A stretch of DNA of 64,000 nt from Saururus chinensis (lineage: Eukaryota > Streptophyta > Magnoliopsida > Piperales > Saururaceae): the NCBI GenBank assembly GCA_035235625.1, contig CP141140.1:56167351-56231350 (forward strand), in the 5' to 3' direction. The position numbers were made by a program, and so were the translations under genes. Each line of letters begins with the position of its first letter. Positions within the stretch are counted from its first letter, which is position 1. This document shows, piece after piece, positions 24,240 through 34,915 of this stretch. Below the pieces are notes generated by a model. That model saw only the letters and a list, made by a program, of their open reading frames with translations, searched no databases and was not told the DNA's origin.

Positions 24240-24350
24240 TGCATGGTTGGATATATATGTTAGAAATACATTACTTGCAGGTGGATATGATGTTGAGGCA
24301 TGATTTGATATGAATGTTAGAGATACATTTCATGCACGTTGATATGATGA
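24240..24350 (+). repeat. 56-bp minisatellite in LTR-A, right part
   Basis: About two further copies of the unit seen at 19,119-19,644, separated from them by LTR-B. The last unit is decayed. Confidence 0.85.
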
Positions 24351-25003
24351 GAATGACACAATGTAGATTATACACTATGATGCAGGTTTAGGTGATGTGT
24401 ATGTGTGATCAGAAAATGATACATCTCGTCAATCTTAGATTTAAATGATTTTATTGCTATGCTATCGTATTTTCGATGATGATAGTTATATTAAAAACCA
24501 TTGCTGAGTTTGTTAAACTCACCCCTCTTTCTTGTGTTTTTGCTTTGGGGCTCCGTGGTGCGACAGGCAGACGGACAGGATCTCCTCTGTGAGGAAAGAT
24601 CGGAAATGACTTGGATGTGATTGTGGAGACTCTTATGTGACTTATTTTCCTTGGTTTATGCTTTATATTCAGAACCTTTGTATATGGTTCTCTGTTGAAT
24701 TTTTATGCTACTTTATACAGTTGTGTTGCTTAAGACCTATTTTAGAGCTAGTGTGGGCTATGGTTGACTAAGCTTGTGGGTTTGAGACTACTTGTTTATT
24801 TTGAGTTAAGCGACTCTCTTTCTTTTCCTACTTATTTACTCTTGCACAAAGGAATGTGCGTACTCCGTAATTCTGTTAGATAGCCCATATTTTGGGTTAA
24901 GTCTTCCGCTAAACCGTTTTTCAATTTCCCCTCGTCGCCCCCGCGCGCTTGATCGACCCTTGGACCGGGTTCAGCTCGGGTCGGGTAGTGCCGGGGTGTG
25001 ACA

Positions 25004-25263
25004 CTCACCACCCTCCGCATCGACAATAGCGGTGAATACCTCAACCACCACCTTTCTTCCTACCTCTCCTCTCATGGCATCTCCCACCAGACCTCCTGCC
25101 CTCATACCCCCGAACAAAATGGCGTTGCCGAAAGAAAACATTGGCACATCATCGAAACTAACCTCGCCCTCCTCTCCCACACCCACATGCCTCTCTCCTA
25201 TTGGGTGGATGCTACTTGCACCGCCATCTATCTTATCAACCGCCTACCCTCTCCCTCCCTATA
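25004..25263 (+). pseudogene. copia integrase core, C-terminal part
   Basis: The frame reads TLRIDNSGEY (second catalytic Asp), then PEQNGVAERKHWHI with the third catalytic residue Glu, then MPLSYWVDATCTAIYLINRLPS. It is the direct continuation of the integrase at 16,573. It ends in a stop after INRLPSPSL. A run of about 23 cytosines follows at 25,298-25,320. Confidence 0.88.
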
Positions 25264-25693
25264 AAACCTCTCTCCCTACCAAATTCTCTTCCACAACACC
25301 CCCCCCCCCCCCCCCCCCCCAACTACTCCCACCTCAAAAGCCTTCGGTTGTCGCTGTTTCCTTTGGACCCGCCCCTACTCCTCCCATAAACTCTCTCCCC
25401 GAGTCATCCCATGCATCTTTCTCGGTTATTGCCTTAACACCAAAGGATATTATTGCCTCGATCCCATCTCCCATTGTGTCTACACCTCCCACCTTGTCCG
25501 CTTTCACGAAGACGAGTTCCCTTACCATGACCATCTCCCTACCCCCCCCCCCCCCCACACACACACACACACACACACACACTATCCCTTCCTATTTCCA
25601 TCACTCCCCCTCCCTACCCCCCTGCCTCCACCCCCCCCCCCCTAACTCTCCTCCTTCTCCCCTCCTCTCCCCCTCCCCTCAACCCATGATCAC
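25264..25693 (+). repeat. Integrase-RT linker with poly-C and CA runs
   Basis: A proline-rich linker segment in which C homopolymers (about 25,298-25,320, 25,543-25,556 and 25,629-25,643) and a CA run (about 25,556-25,582) have expanded. They shift the frame between integrase and RT. Confidence 0.8.
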
Positions 25694-27235
25694 TCGTAGC
25701 AAAGCCAAGATTGTATGTCCTCATGTCCCTTTCTCCCTCCTCACTCTCTCTCCACTTCAAACCGAACCCTCTTCCTTCAAAATTGCTTCCTCCATTCTGG
25801 AATGGTGTGCTGTTATGGATGAGGAGATTAACGCCCTCAACAAACAAGGTACTTGGAGCTTAGTGGTTCCCCCACCCTCCTCCAATGTCATTAGTTTCCG
25901 TTGGATATACAAAGTCAAGTGTGATGCCAATGGGACCATCTCTCGCTACAAGGCCCGCCTTGTTGCCAAAGGGTTCCATCAAGAGGAAGACCTTGACTAT
26001 AATGAGACATTTAGCCCCATGGTCAAACCTTACACAGTTGGGATTGTTCTAAGCCTCGCCGTCACCCGCTCTTGGCCCATCAAGCAACTCGATGTCTCCA
26101 ATGCCTTCTTTCATAGCACTATCTCCGAAGAACTCTACATGGAACAACCTCTTGGCTACCATGATGTTACTCGGCCCAACTATGTTTGTCACCTCCACAA
26201 AGTCCTCTATGGCCCCAAACAAGCCCCTCGTGCTTGGTACCTTTACCTTTCCACCTACCTTCTCTCCCTTGGCTTTACCTCTTATCATGCCGATACCTTA
26301 CTTTTTCTTCACACCCAAGGCTCCCACATCACCATCCTTGTCCTATACGTCGATGACATCCTTATCACCGGTAACCATCCCCCCCACATCCACCAAGTAA
26401 TTTCCTCCCTAAGCTCCACCTTTTCCATTAAAGACCTCGGCAACCTCCATCACTTCCTTGGCATTGAAGTTACCCGCACCCCCAATGGCCTCTTCCTCTC
26501 CCAACCCCAATATGCCCTTGATATACTTGCCCGTGCCTCTATGTCCCAATGTAAAGCTTCCCTAACCCCCACCACCTCCAAATGCCCTTCCCTTGATCCC
26601 CACAACCCACCCTTTCTCGACCCCTCTCACTACAAAAGCACTGTTGGCGCCTTACAATACCTCACCTCCACCCGTCCCGAACTTGCCTATGCCATCAAAT
26701 TTGTTTGCCAACATATGCACAACCCCTCTACCTCTCACTATATGGCTATAAAAAGAATCATTTGTTACCTCAAAGGTACCTTCACTCATGGGCTCCTCCT
26801 TCGACCCGACAATTTTGCCCTCTATGCCTTCTCCGACTCCAATTGGGCAGGTGACCCTATTGATCGCCGGTCCATTTCCAGTTACTGCCTCTACCTCGGT
26901 CCCAATCCCGTTCTCCGGAAGTCTAAGAAGCAAGACACGGTGGCCTGCTCTTCTACCGAAGCCAAGAATCGGGCTCTCTCCAACACAGCCACTGAGATTA
27001 CTTGGGCCCCATGGTCCTCACCTTCCTTGGAGTGACCCTTCCCTCCACCCCCTTCCTATGGTGTGACAACAAGTTTGCTATTTCTCTCTCAACCAACCCG
27101 GTGTTACATGCCCGAACCAAGCACATCGAACTTGATCATTACTATGTTCAAGAGTAAGTTTTAGCCGGCAAGCTTGATGTCCAACATACTCCCTCTGCTC
27201 AGCGGGTGGCCGACGTCCTCACCAAGCCTCTCTCC
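25694..27235 (+). pseudogene. copia reverse transcriptase and RNase H
   Basis: An open frame to 27,035 holds a nearly intact copia RT: EWCAVMDEEINALNKQGTWSLV, RWIYKVKCDANGTISRYKARLVAKGF, QLDVSNAFFHS, LYGPKQAPRAWY and the catalytic LVLYVDDILITG. The RNase H region follows (FSDSNWAGD, VACSSTEAK). The usual STEAEY is changed to STEAKN. The rest of RNase H (LWCDNKFAISLSTNPVLHARTKHIELDHYYV, given here only as its start WCDNKFAISLSTNP) lies in another frame with one stop near 27,155. The enzyme would copy element RNA into DNA; this copy cannot. Confidence 0.92.
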
Positions 27236-27298
27236 ATCGAGCGGTTTCAACAGTTACGCTCCAAACTCATGGTTCTACCTCCACCATGAGTTTGTCGA

Positions 27299-27482
27299 GG
27301 GTTATTAAGGCCACCTCCTCCCTTTCTACATTAGCAATCCTGGACTCCCCTCTCCTTGCCATCACCACTGTCCATGTATCACTACATCATCTCTTTGTGA
27401 AAATATATACTTGTATTCTCTGTATATTTCCCAATAGAAAATATATATCTGTATTTATAAACAATTGTAACACAAATTTTCA
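27299..27482 (+). repeat. copia 3' LTR
   Basis: It begins near GTTATTAAGGCCACCTCCTCC minus a decayed TG, and ends AATTTTCA. It matches the 5' LTR, apart from a gap near the end. The purine tract before it is decayed (GAGTTTGTCGAGGG). Confidence 0.85.
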
Positions 27483-27887
27483 CACACTAAAATTTTACTT
27501 TATTATTTTAATACTAACCCCGAAAGATGAATTAAAATATATAGATCAAATATTTTTTTATTTTATATCACATATATAGAAAAAATATTTGGAAGAACAT
27601 AATTATAAAAGTCTAATTTGATAAATAAAGAAAACCGGGTATATCACATTCCCAATTCCGCTTATGCCAAACAAATTCCACCTGCACAAAATAAAAACTG
27701 GGCCTAAGAGAAGGACCCGGCCCAACACCTCGAGGAAAAGCGCGTGGCTCACGCTGTCACCCACCACCGACGCTGCTCCTGCCACATTCATTATTGCGTC
27801 CCGTCCTCTATCTCTTCCCTTCACGGGTGGTCTCGCCTCTCCACTCCTGCGCTCGTTACTTTTCCCACTGAACAGAGGCAAGAAGCC
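27483..27887. other. 5' flank of the Ole e 1-like gene
   Basis: AT-rich up to about 27,640, then GC-richer, leading into the gene. It should hold the promoter and 5' untranslated region, but no clear TATA box is identified. The minus-strand frame here is the shadow of the gene. Confidence 0.4.
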
Positions 27888-29281
27888 ATGGCGAGGCTCT
27901 TCTTCATCTTCGTCGCTCTCTCCCTTGTGGCCCCACTTGCCGCCTTCCGCCCCTTCCATGTCCATGCTCGCCCCCTCCGTGCCCACTTCATCGTCCAGGG
28001 TCGCGTATTCTGTGACACTTGCCGCGCCGGATTTGAGACCGCCGCCTCCACTTACATCCGGGGTCCTCTCTTCCTCTCTCGCTCTTTTTTTTTTCACTGA
28101 TATAGTGTTTTTTGAATTAGGAAGAAATTAGGGACTTACGTTGATCTGAAAGTTTGTTTTGTGGCTGAAATTCTGTTCTCCATTTTTCTTCTAAAAAACA
28201 CGGCTGCTCTCCATTTTTATTGTGTTCTCCGTACAAATGTAACATGTTATCGGATATGTTTGTTTCGTGGGTTTACTAGTTTTAGAAGGAGAATCGTTTG
28301 ATGGGAATGTTGTCATTTTTGTATGGATCCATCTTTGCTGAGAGGCTGATTTTTTGTAAATGGGATCAGGTATAATTCTGTATGGGATAACCATTAACAT
28401 ATGACATATCTGCTGTTTTGATCTACATTTTGGTGTTCTGAATGTGTTCCCTTGGGGATGAAGTATTCTATTCTTGTTTTTTGAAATGAGATTGGAATCT
28501 GTTAAGTTTTTTAAATCTGAACCCTGTAAATTAAGACTAAGCATATCTATTGACTCATGCGAAATGGAAAAGAATGTACGCTGTCAATGATTAATGCCTG
28601 TAATCTACATAGTATGAAATGTCTCAACAAATTAATTTCCATATTATGTTTGTTATTTGACGGCTTATAAGAAAAACTATATTACTGGATATTGGTTTTT
28701 GTTACATTAAATTATTACCTATTTATATCATTCTATTTAGAGCCCCGTTTATCTGTGGGCAGCCCCCCGTAATACAGGGTGCTGGCGGGGTTTTTATATA
28801 CCCCCCCCCTTCTTGTCCCCTAGAACATGTCGATCGGAATGCGTGTGCATATTCAACCCATATTATGAAAAGTTATTAGTAATAATCTGATATGCATAAA
28901 TTTAAGTTGGATTGAATTTTTTAGTTTTTGATCTGCTCCTTTCTCTCACTCACAGGGGCGAGAGTGAGAGTGGAATGCAAAGACAGGGACACCCTCAACA
29001 TGATTTACAGCATTGAAGGCCTCACGGACAAGACCGGAACATACAAGATTACAGTCTCGGGTGATCATAACGACCAGCTCTGTGAAGCTGTTCTTGTGAG
29101 CAGCCCTCTGCCTGAGTGTGCCACCATTTTGCAGGGCCGTGAACGAGCCTGTGTCTACCCCACGCACAACAATGGCATTGCCTCCAGCGTTCGGTTTGCC
29201 AATAACATGGGCTTCCTGAAGGATGCTCCTTTGGCTGGCTGCGCTGCGTTGCTCAAGCAGTACCAGGAGTCTGATGACTGA
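27888..29281 (+). CDS. Ole e 1-like secreted protein, two exons
   Basis: Read as join(27888..28062, 28956..29281), 166 residues, the normal size for the pollen Ole e 1 / LAT52 family. The ATG at 27,888 starts a signal peptide (MARLFFIFVALSLVAPLAAF). The mature part has the family's cysteine pattern: HFIVQGRVFCDTCRAGFET with STYI, then RVRVEC, then a YSIEGLTDKTGTYKI block, and further cysteines at QLCEAVL, PECATIL, ERACVY and AGCAAL. The intron (893 bp) is in phase 1. Its acceptor CACAG is good, but its donor G|GTCCTC is weak. The protein should be secreted to the cell wall; LAT52-type members act in pollen tube hydration and growth, which is not shown here. The frame is intact. Confidence 0.9.
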
Positions 29282-30291
29282 GAGGTATTGGGGAATTGAT
29301 GCACCTAGTCTGAGCAGCTATTATGCTATTTGTGCTGGTATAATTTATGTTGTAGTTTATTTATGTGCTTTCAGACACATGCTATATATATGTGATTCTG
29401 AATTAAGTTAGATAGGAGGGAAATTGAGGTATACATGAATTAATTATGTTTATTGCACTCCCTCTGGCTTTATTGTTCATAGCTGTGTTCTCTTACTCAA
29501 GCAGGCTGCCGTATTTTGTTTATAAACCATTGGTCTTGATCTTTGAAATGTTAAGAAGTCCATGGAAATGGATTGTAAGAGAAAACTTAGTTTTATTTGT
29601 CAACAAGTTAAGTGTAGTTTATTGCGAACTAGAGAAGCAATAACAAGACTCTTGAAATTGAGGAAAATTGCAATCAGAGGTACTCTTGAGTCTTGTATAG
29701 ACAAACAATTTTATCTTTGAAAAGTACACAGGTTCTTCTTTCTTGCCCCTTAGAACAGGCACATCCTCTAATCTATCGTGCTGAGATCAGAAATTGTTAG
29801 CGGCAATGAAAGCATGGAATGCTACTTTCCCACAAGTAGCCAACTCAATTTATGTAATTGTACTCGAAGACACGTGCGTTGTAGAGTTATTTTTATACAA
29901 CATTCGAGGGCTATGAGCTATATTATGTCACAGTTTGTTTACAAGAAGCAATATCGCTCTGAAGACGACAACACATCACGTAAATAAGGTGTAGTGTATT
30001 ACAGCGAGCCGTCCTGGGTTCTTGATGAAATACAAATACGTGTAATTCAAGATGAGATACCCATCGACATGGAATGAAATGTTTTAAAATTGTGCTAACT
30101 GTTAGACATAAAGTGGATAAGGTGACCTTTCCACGCTTTCAAATACATTGTTTGTTGTACGCATCTAGAAATTTGTTCATATTGATCAACAAAAAGGGTG
30201 CTTACCACGAACATAGAAGCCCAATTAGGATGAAGCAATTGTGCCAAAAAAAACAGAGGATGAAGCAAACTGTGGTGAACATAGAATAGTT
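29282..30291. other. Spacer between the Ole e 1-like gene and the LRR kinase
   Basis: AT-rich DNA holding the 3' untranslated regions of two convergent genes. Several short frames have no recognisable domain. I see no RNA gene or repeat. Confidence 0.4.
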
Positions 30292-33200
30292 TCAATCTTG
30301 TGGCAGCCGATCCGCTTGTCCATTTGTCACGGTTGGAAATGGCACATTATCAGACAAACTCATAATGTCAAGTGGCTTGTGCATTAGTTCGAACAAACTT
30401 ATCATGTGAAATGGCTTCCTCAAAGAGAAACCACCGCTTGACAGATCCTGAGCCACAAGTCCCATGGTTGGTCGAAGTTCAGGATTGATACTTAAACACT
30501 TGGTTGCCATGATCAACACTAAAACAATTTCTCGGGCCACCAAGTCCGATGGTGGTGCAGGCCGCTGGTCCAGAACATCTTGCAACAATGTTTCATCAGC
30601 AGGTTGAGTTGCAGTAGTGAACAAAGAGTTGAGTAGGTCTCCAGGGTGACTACCCATAAAGACTTCAAATACAACAACGCCGAAGCTATAGATATCGCAT
30701 TTCTCACTCGCCCTCAGTGTAGAAGCAAGCTCTACAAAATACCATAAATTTGCAAATGTTAGCATGTATTTAGATTCCATGAATTTGCTTTTTAGATACA
30801 AATCAATGCAGTTTACCTGGGGCGATGTAGCCATACGTGCCGACACGGCTAGTCCAGCTAGAGGAGTTGGGCTTGAGCAGCCTGGCCGTGCCAAAATCAG
30901 ACACCCCCACCACGTACTCGGAATCTAGCAGCACATTTTTGCTGGCGAGGTCTCGATGGACGATGGGAGGGGTGCAGTCATGGTGCATGTACGCCAAGGC
31001 GTGGGCTATACCCTTCACCACATTCAGCCTCCTACACCAGTCTAACTCTGCTGCATCTTCATCGCGCTTCAGCACGTTGAACAAGCTCCCCCTCTCCATG
31101 TACTTGCACACCAGGAACATGCCCGAGCCATAGGAGCAGTACCCATAGAGCTTCACCACATTGCGATGGCGAATCTCCATCAGAGCTCTCACTTCGTTTT
31201 GGAACTCCCTCCTGTCAAGCAACTCATTGTCTTCACTTTCGCGTAGCTTCTTCACTGCTACCACCTCCCCTGATGGAAGTTCTACTCTGTATACTTTCCC
31301 GGATCCGCCGCTTCCAATGCAGTACTTCTCGTCAAATCCTTCAGTTGCATTGATTATGTCTTGGTATTTTATCACCATGCCACGATTCCATAATTGATCA
31401 TATGGGCCAGTCCGATCTGTATCTTTTCGTCTCTGGCAGTGGAACCTTAAGAAAATTCCCCCTAGTATGACGAGAACCAATATACTACAAATAGGAACAA
31501 GAATCCAAATCAGTAGTTTATGACCACTGCCACCATTCTTTTTTGTTGAGGATTTGCAAGGAGGGAGGCCTTGTATTTTTCCGCAGAGACCTTTGTTTCC
31601 CACAATGGAGGCATAACCAAGGGCTTTTACCTGAGGAAGAGGGCCTTCCAGAGCGTTGTGTGACAAATCAATCATTGAGAGACTGATTAACCCTTCAAAA
31701 GAAGTGGGAATGGAGCCAGAGAGAAGGTTCCGGGAGAGATTTAAACGGTCCAATTTGTCCAGCTTCCCGAGCTGGAAAGGAATCTCCCCTGTGAGTTTGT
31801 TATTGCTTAAATCCAAGAGCATCTGGAGGTAAATTAGGTTGCCTATCTGAATTGGGATTGCCCCACCTAGAGCATTTTGGCTCAAATTCAAGGATATAAG
31901 CTTGGAGCACCCCTCCAAATGAGCTGGAATTTGCCCACTTAATTTATTTGACGATAGATCAAGAAATGCCAAATTGGTTAACTTTCCAAGTTCTGGAGGT
32001 ATGACACCACTCACTCTATTTCCATTCAAATTTAAACGGCCCAGCAAAGTCATGCCCCCTAGCTCCTTTGGCATCTGCCCTCTTAGATCATTGAAAGACA
32101 GGTCAAACACTTCCAACTTAGTCAACATTCCGAACTTGGGCGGAATTTTTCCGGTGATTCGGTTCGAGGACATTTGCACTGTTGTAAGATTCAACGACCC
32201 TCCCAAGCTGGCTGAGAGCTCACCATAGAAGTTATTGTAACTCAAATCAATGTACTGGAGATTCGGGTAAATACCAAAGTCTTCTGAGACGTTTCCTGTA
32301 ATTTTGTTCACCTCTATTCTGATGTCCACCAAACTTGTGCAATTTTTCAAGCCTTTGGGGATAGGGCCCGAGAGTTGGTTGTAGCTTGCATATAGAACGG
32401 TAAGCATTCCACCCTCACAAATTCTGTCGGGCAAAGAACCTGATAGGTTGTTACCACTAACTTCGAATCTCTGCAAATGTCTGAGCCTTGACATTTCCTG
32501 AGGTATGTGGCCTGATAATTCATTGAAGAAAAGACGAAAATCGACAAGGCTTTCTAATTGACCGAAGGTGGTAGGAATGGAACCATTGAGCTTGTTTTGA
32601 TACATGACCATACGAGTTAAAATTTTCAGATATCCTAATTGTGGAGGAATTGGTCCTGAAAGCTGATTGTCACCCAAATCCAAAATTTGAAGCTCTTGCA
32701 TGTTTCCTAAACTGGATGGGATGACGCCTGAAAGTTTATTTCCCCAAAGTGCAAGCCAGCGCATGTTATTTAAGTTTCCAAGCTCTCTAGGAATAGATCC
32801 ATTGATGTTATTTCGGTACATGACCATTCAGCTAAATTTTTAAGATATCCTAACCGTGGAGGAATTGGTCCAGACAGTTGATTTTCGTCCAGGTACAAAA
32901 TCTGGAGCTCTTTCAAGTTTCCTAAACTGGTTGGGATGGCACCTGAAAGTTTATTCGTCGAAACTGCTAGCATCTCCATGTTCTGTAATTTTCCTAAGTT
33001 CTTGAGGAAAGGAACCGGACAATTTGTTGTCATGTAGGTTCAACACTACAAGGTTAGTCATCTTACCCAGTGTAGGAGGTACGCGACCAGACAATCGGTT
33101 CCCCCTTAAACTTAGATATGTCAACTTGACTCATTTCCCTAAGCTCGGAGGAATTTCACCGCTGAGATTATTCAAGCTCAACCTCAGCTGAATTAGGTTT

Positions 33201-33811
33201 TTGAGGTTGCCTATCTCATGGGGTATTGTATCATTGAATTGATTTCCGTGGAGTATCAAGATCTGTAAATTTTTAAGCAGCCCGATCTCCACTGGAATCT
33301 TTCCGCTGAGATAATTGTACCTCAGCACAAGAGACACAAGTTGGGTCCACTGTGTGAAGAAGGAAGGTGATAATTCTCCTGTTAATGAATTATAGGAGAT
33401 GTTGAGCACCCTGATCTGGGTAAGGTTCGCCATTGAAGGTGGCAAAATCCCAGAAAGATAATTGTCAGAGAGGTCCAGATATCTGAGTTCAGTGAGGGTA
33501 GAAAAGCTCAACTGGCTAAGCTTACCTTGTAAACTTGAATTGTTGACATCTATACCGATCACTCTTCCTTCTCTGTTGCATGAAATTCCAAACCATCTTC
33601 ATGGTCTCTTCACGTTGACTGAGCTGTTGGGAAGTGATGTCCATGAGCGCAACCGAGAAGACTCGGTGAGGCTGGACTTCCACTTAAGGACGGCTTCCGC
33701 TTCTCCAGATTGAGCATGTGCTGCTTTTGACCTGAAGCAAAGAATCAGATAACACGCAATGAATGAAATAGCATGAGTGAAAGGCAGTTTGATCTGAAAA
33801 AAGGAAGCCAT
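30292..33811 (-). pseudogene. LRR receptor-like kinase (MIK2-like), broken
   Basis: From the ATG at 33,811: signal peptide (FTHAISFIACYLILCFRSKA), an LRR N-cap (AEAVLKWKSSL), many 24-residue LRRs of the plant NLSG.IP type, a transmembrane helix (LLIWILVPICSILVLVILGG) and a kinase. The kinase has GSGGSGKVY, VAVKKL, IVHRDLASKNVLL and VSDFGTARLL. One 85-bp intron (30,732-30,816) falls in the APE motif, as in its relatives. Breaks: frameshifts near 33,600, 33,000 and 32,825, and an in-frame TGA at 33,131-33,133. The family perceives peptide signals at the plasma membrane. The ectodomain breaks would stop a full receptor. Recent loss or assembly errors are both possible, since the kinase half is well kept. 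Confidence 0.88.
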
Positions 33812-34339
33812 GGGAGTTTAATGCTGCTATGGGAACTTAGACGCCAATATAAATGGGCTTAGCGTGTAGCTTGTGTAATAGACAAATTAATTAAGATAAA
33901 TCTGGCTCTAAGAACCCCACCAAAGAAAAATAACATACATTTTTTTATCAGCTCAATACCACCACAGCTCTGTGCAATTTTACTCTTACTAACACCCCGC
34001 TGCCGTCAGAATTGGGACAAGCAGCAAATGGCGGTCAAAATCAGGCTAGATACTAGATATGGCCTGGCCGGTATGGTGGGGCTGGGCGCCATCTGGCCGC
34101 TGGCACAGTCTCGAACTGATGGTTCATCCAGGTTGTTCGGGAGAAGGTAAACAAGACGCTGTCAGTCAGTGACAGTGGAATCTGAATGACCAAAATAGTT
34201 CAGCCATCTCTTGCTCTGTTTTACTATGTATGTACTCGAAATTCAGTTATTTAATTAGATGTTTTAATAGGATTAAATGAGGGATTTTGAACTGGTTTTC
34301 GAAATGAAACTAGGTTTTGGCTGTGATTTTGGTCTGTAG
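33812..34339. other. Spacer between the LRR kinase and the HSP90 fragment
   Basis: Includes the probable promoter of the minus-strand kinase and, on its right side, sequence that looks like the end of an HSP90 intron (a T-rich stretch ending TGTAG at 34,339). The phrase GGCTAGATA...GATATGGCC at about 34,044 recurs in shortened form at about 34,915. Confidence 0.35.
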
Positions 34340-34606
34340 AGCTTGTGAACTACTTGGGAACCATTGTGAGGTCTGAAACGAAGGAGTTCATGGAGGCACT
34401 GCAGGCGGGTGCCGATGTGAGCATGATTGGACAGTTCGGTAGTGGGTTCTGCGCTGCTTATCTCGTGGCCGATAAGGTGGTTGTCACGACGAAGCACAAT
34501 GACGATGACCAATACATTTGGGAGTCACAAGCCGGTGGGTCATTCACTGTTAAGAGAGATGTCCAAGGCGAGCCCCTCGGCAGGGGAACCAAAGTCACCC
34601 TGTTCC
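34340..34606 (+). pseudogene. HSP90 ATPase-domain exon fragment
   Basis: Translation gives [61 protein letters not shown] and [11 protein letters not shown], matching part of the GHKL ATP-binding domain of cytosolic HSP90. In the family, the nucleotide-lid motif reads GVGFYSAYLV; here it is [10 protein letters not shown]. Similarity starts right after an intron-like acceptor (TGTAG) and stops at about 34,606. The rest of the gene is absent on both sides. The retained intron end suggests a genomic, not cDNA-derived, fragment. It cannot make a chaperone. Confidence 0.85.
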
Positions 34607-34759
34607 TCACCCCTACCTCAGTGGCTTCTCCCTGTAAATCCCCTGTCGTGTCCCATTAGAGATTAGCAAACCCCAAAGACCTCAGCAAAACCCTTCTATA
34701 AACCCCAGCACCACCTACACTATTGACCAAGAAAACCCAAAGCTTTCTTCTCCAGCAGA

Positions 34760-34915
34760 ATGAAAAACAATGGCGGCGAGAATAATCACGGTGGTAGTAG
34801 ATTTTTGACAATTGCCATCCTCTTCGGCGTGTTCCGTATCGTCGGCGTCGTCCTCATCTCTACCGCTATAGGCCAGACCATGGGCATACCATATCTGATC
34901 TATGTTTGGAGTTGA
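34760..34915 (+). CDS. Possible 51-residue membrane peptide
   Basis: The frame MKNNGGENNHGGSRFLTIAI to a TGA at 34,913 encodes a polar Asn/Gly-rich head, then one hydrophobic helix (FLTIAILFGVFRIVGVVLIS), then a short tail ending YLIYVWS. A possible TATA box (CTTCTATAAAC) is about 60 bp upstream. I do not recognise the protein. It could be a short gene, the first exon of a lost gene, or chance. Confidence is low because of its length. Confidence 0.25.
   Translation: MKNNGGENNHGGSRFLTIAILFGVFRIVGVVLISTAIGQTMGIPYLIYVWS

Larger units (their letters stand above)
16574..25003 (+). mobile_element. Solo LTR-A inserted in copia integrase
   Basis: It begins TGTAAGATCTC and ends GGGTGTGACA. It is flanked by CTCAT (16,569-16,573) and CTCAC (25,004-25,008), a 5-bp target duplication with one mismatch. 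Its own length is about 3.83 kb once nested LTR-B is left out. It has no coding region. It carries a probable promoter, a duplicated TTCGAA cassette, a duplicated ~120-bp segment and a 56-bp minisatellite. The TGT...ACA ends resemble LTRs of chromovirus-type gypsy elements (Tekay/Del group), an inference. A solo LTR arises when the two LTRs of an element recombine. Confidence 0.85.
11211..27482 (+). mobile_element. Full-length copia element split by nested insertions
   Basis: The matching ends at 11,211-11,416 and 27,299-27,482 are the LTRs. In between, in order, are gag (to 13,175), protease and the integrase N-part (15,740-16,573), the integrase C-part (25,004-25,263), then RT and RNase H (25,694-27,235). 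Without the inserts the element would be about 5.3 kb, normal for copia. Short LTRs of about 200 bp and the gag type suggest the Ale/Retrofit group, an inference only. Several stops, frameshifts and a lost catalytic residue show it is dead. Inserts: an Athila-like half element, and solo LTR-A, which itself holds solo LTR-B. Confidence 0.9.

Noticed and set aside
27603-28097. 164-codon minus-strand frame
   Set aside because: Shadow of exon 1 and flank of the Ole e 1-like gene.
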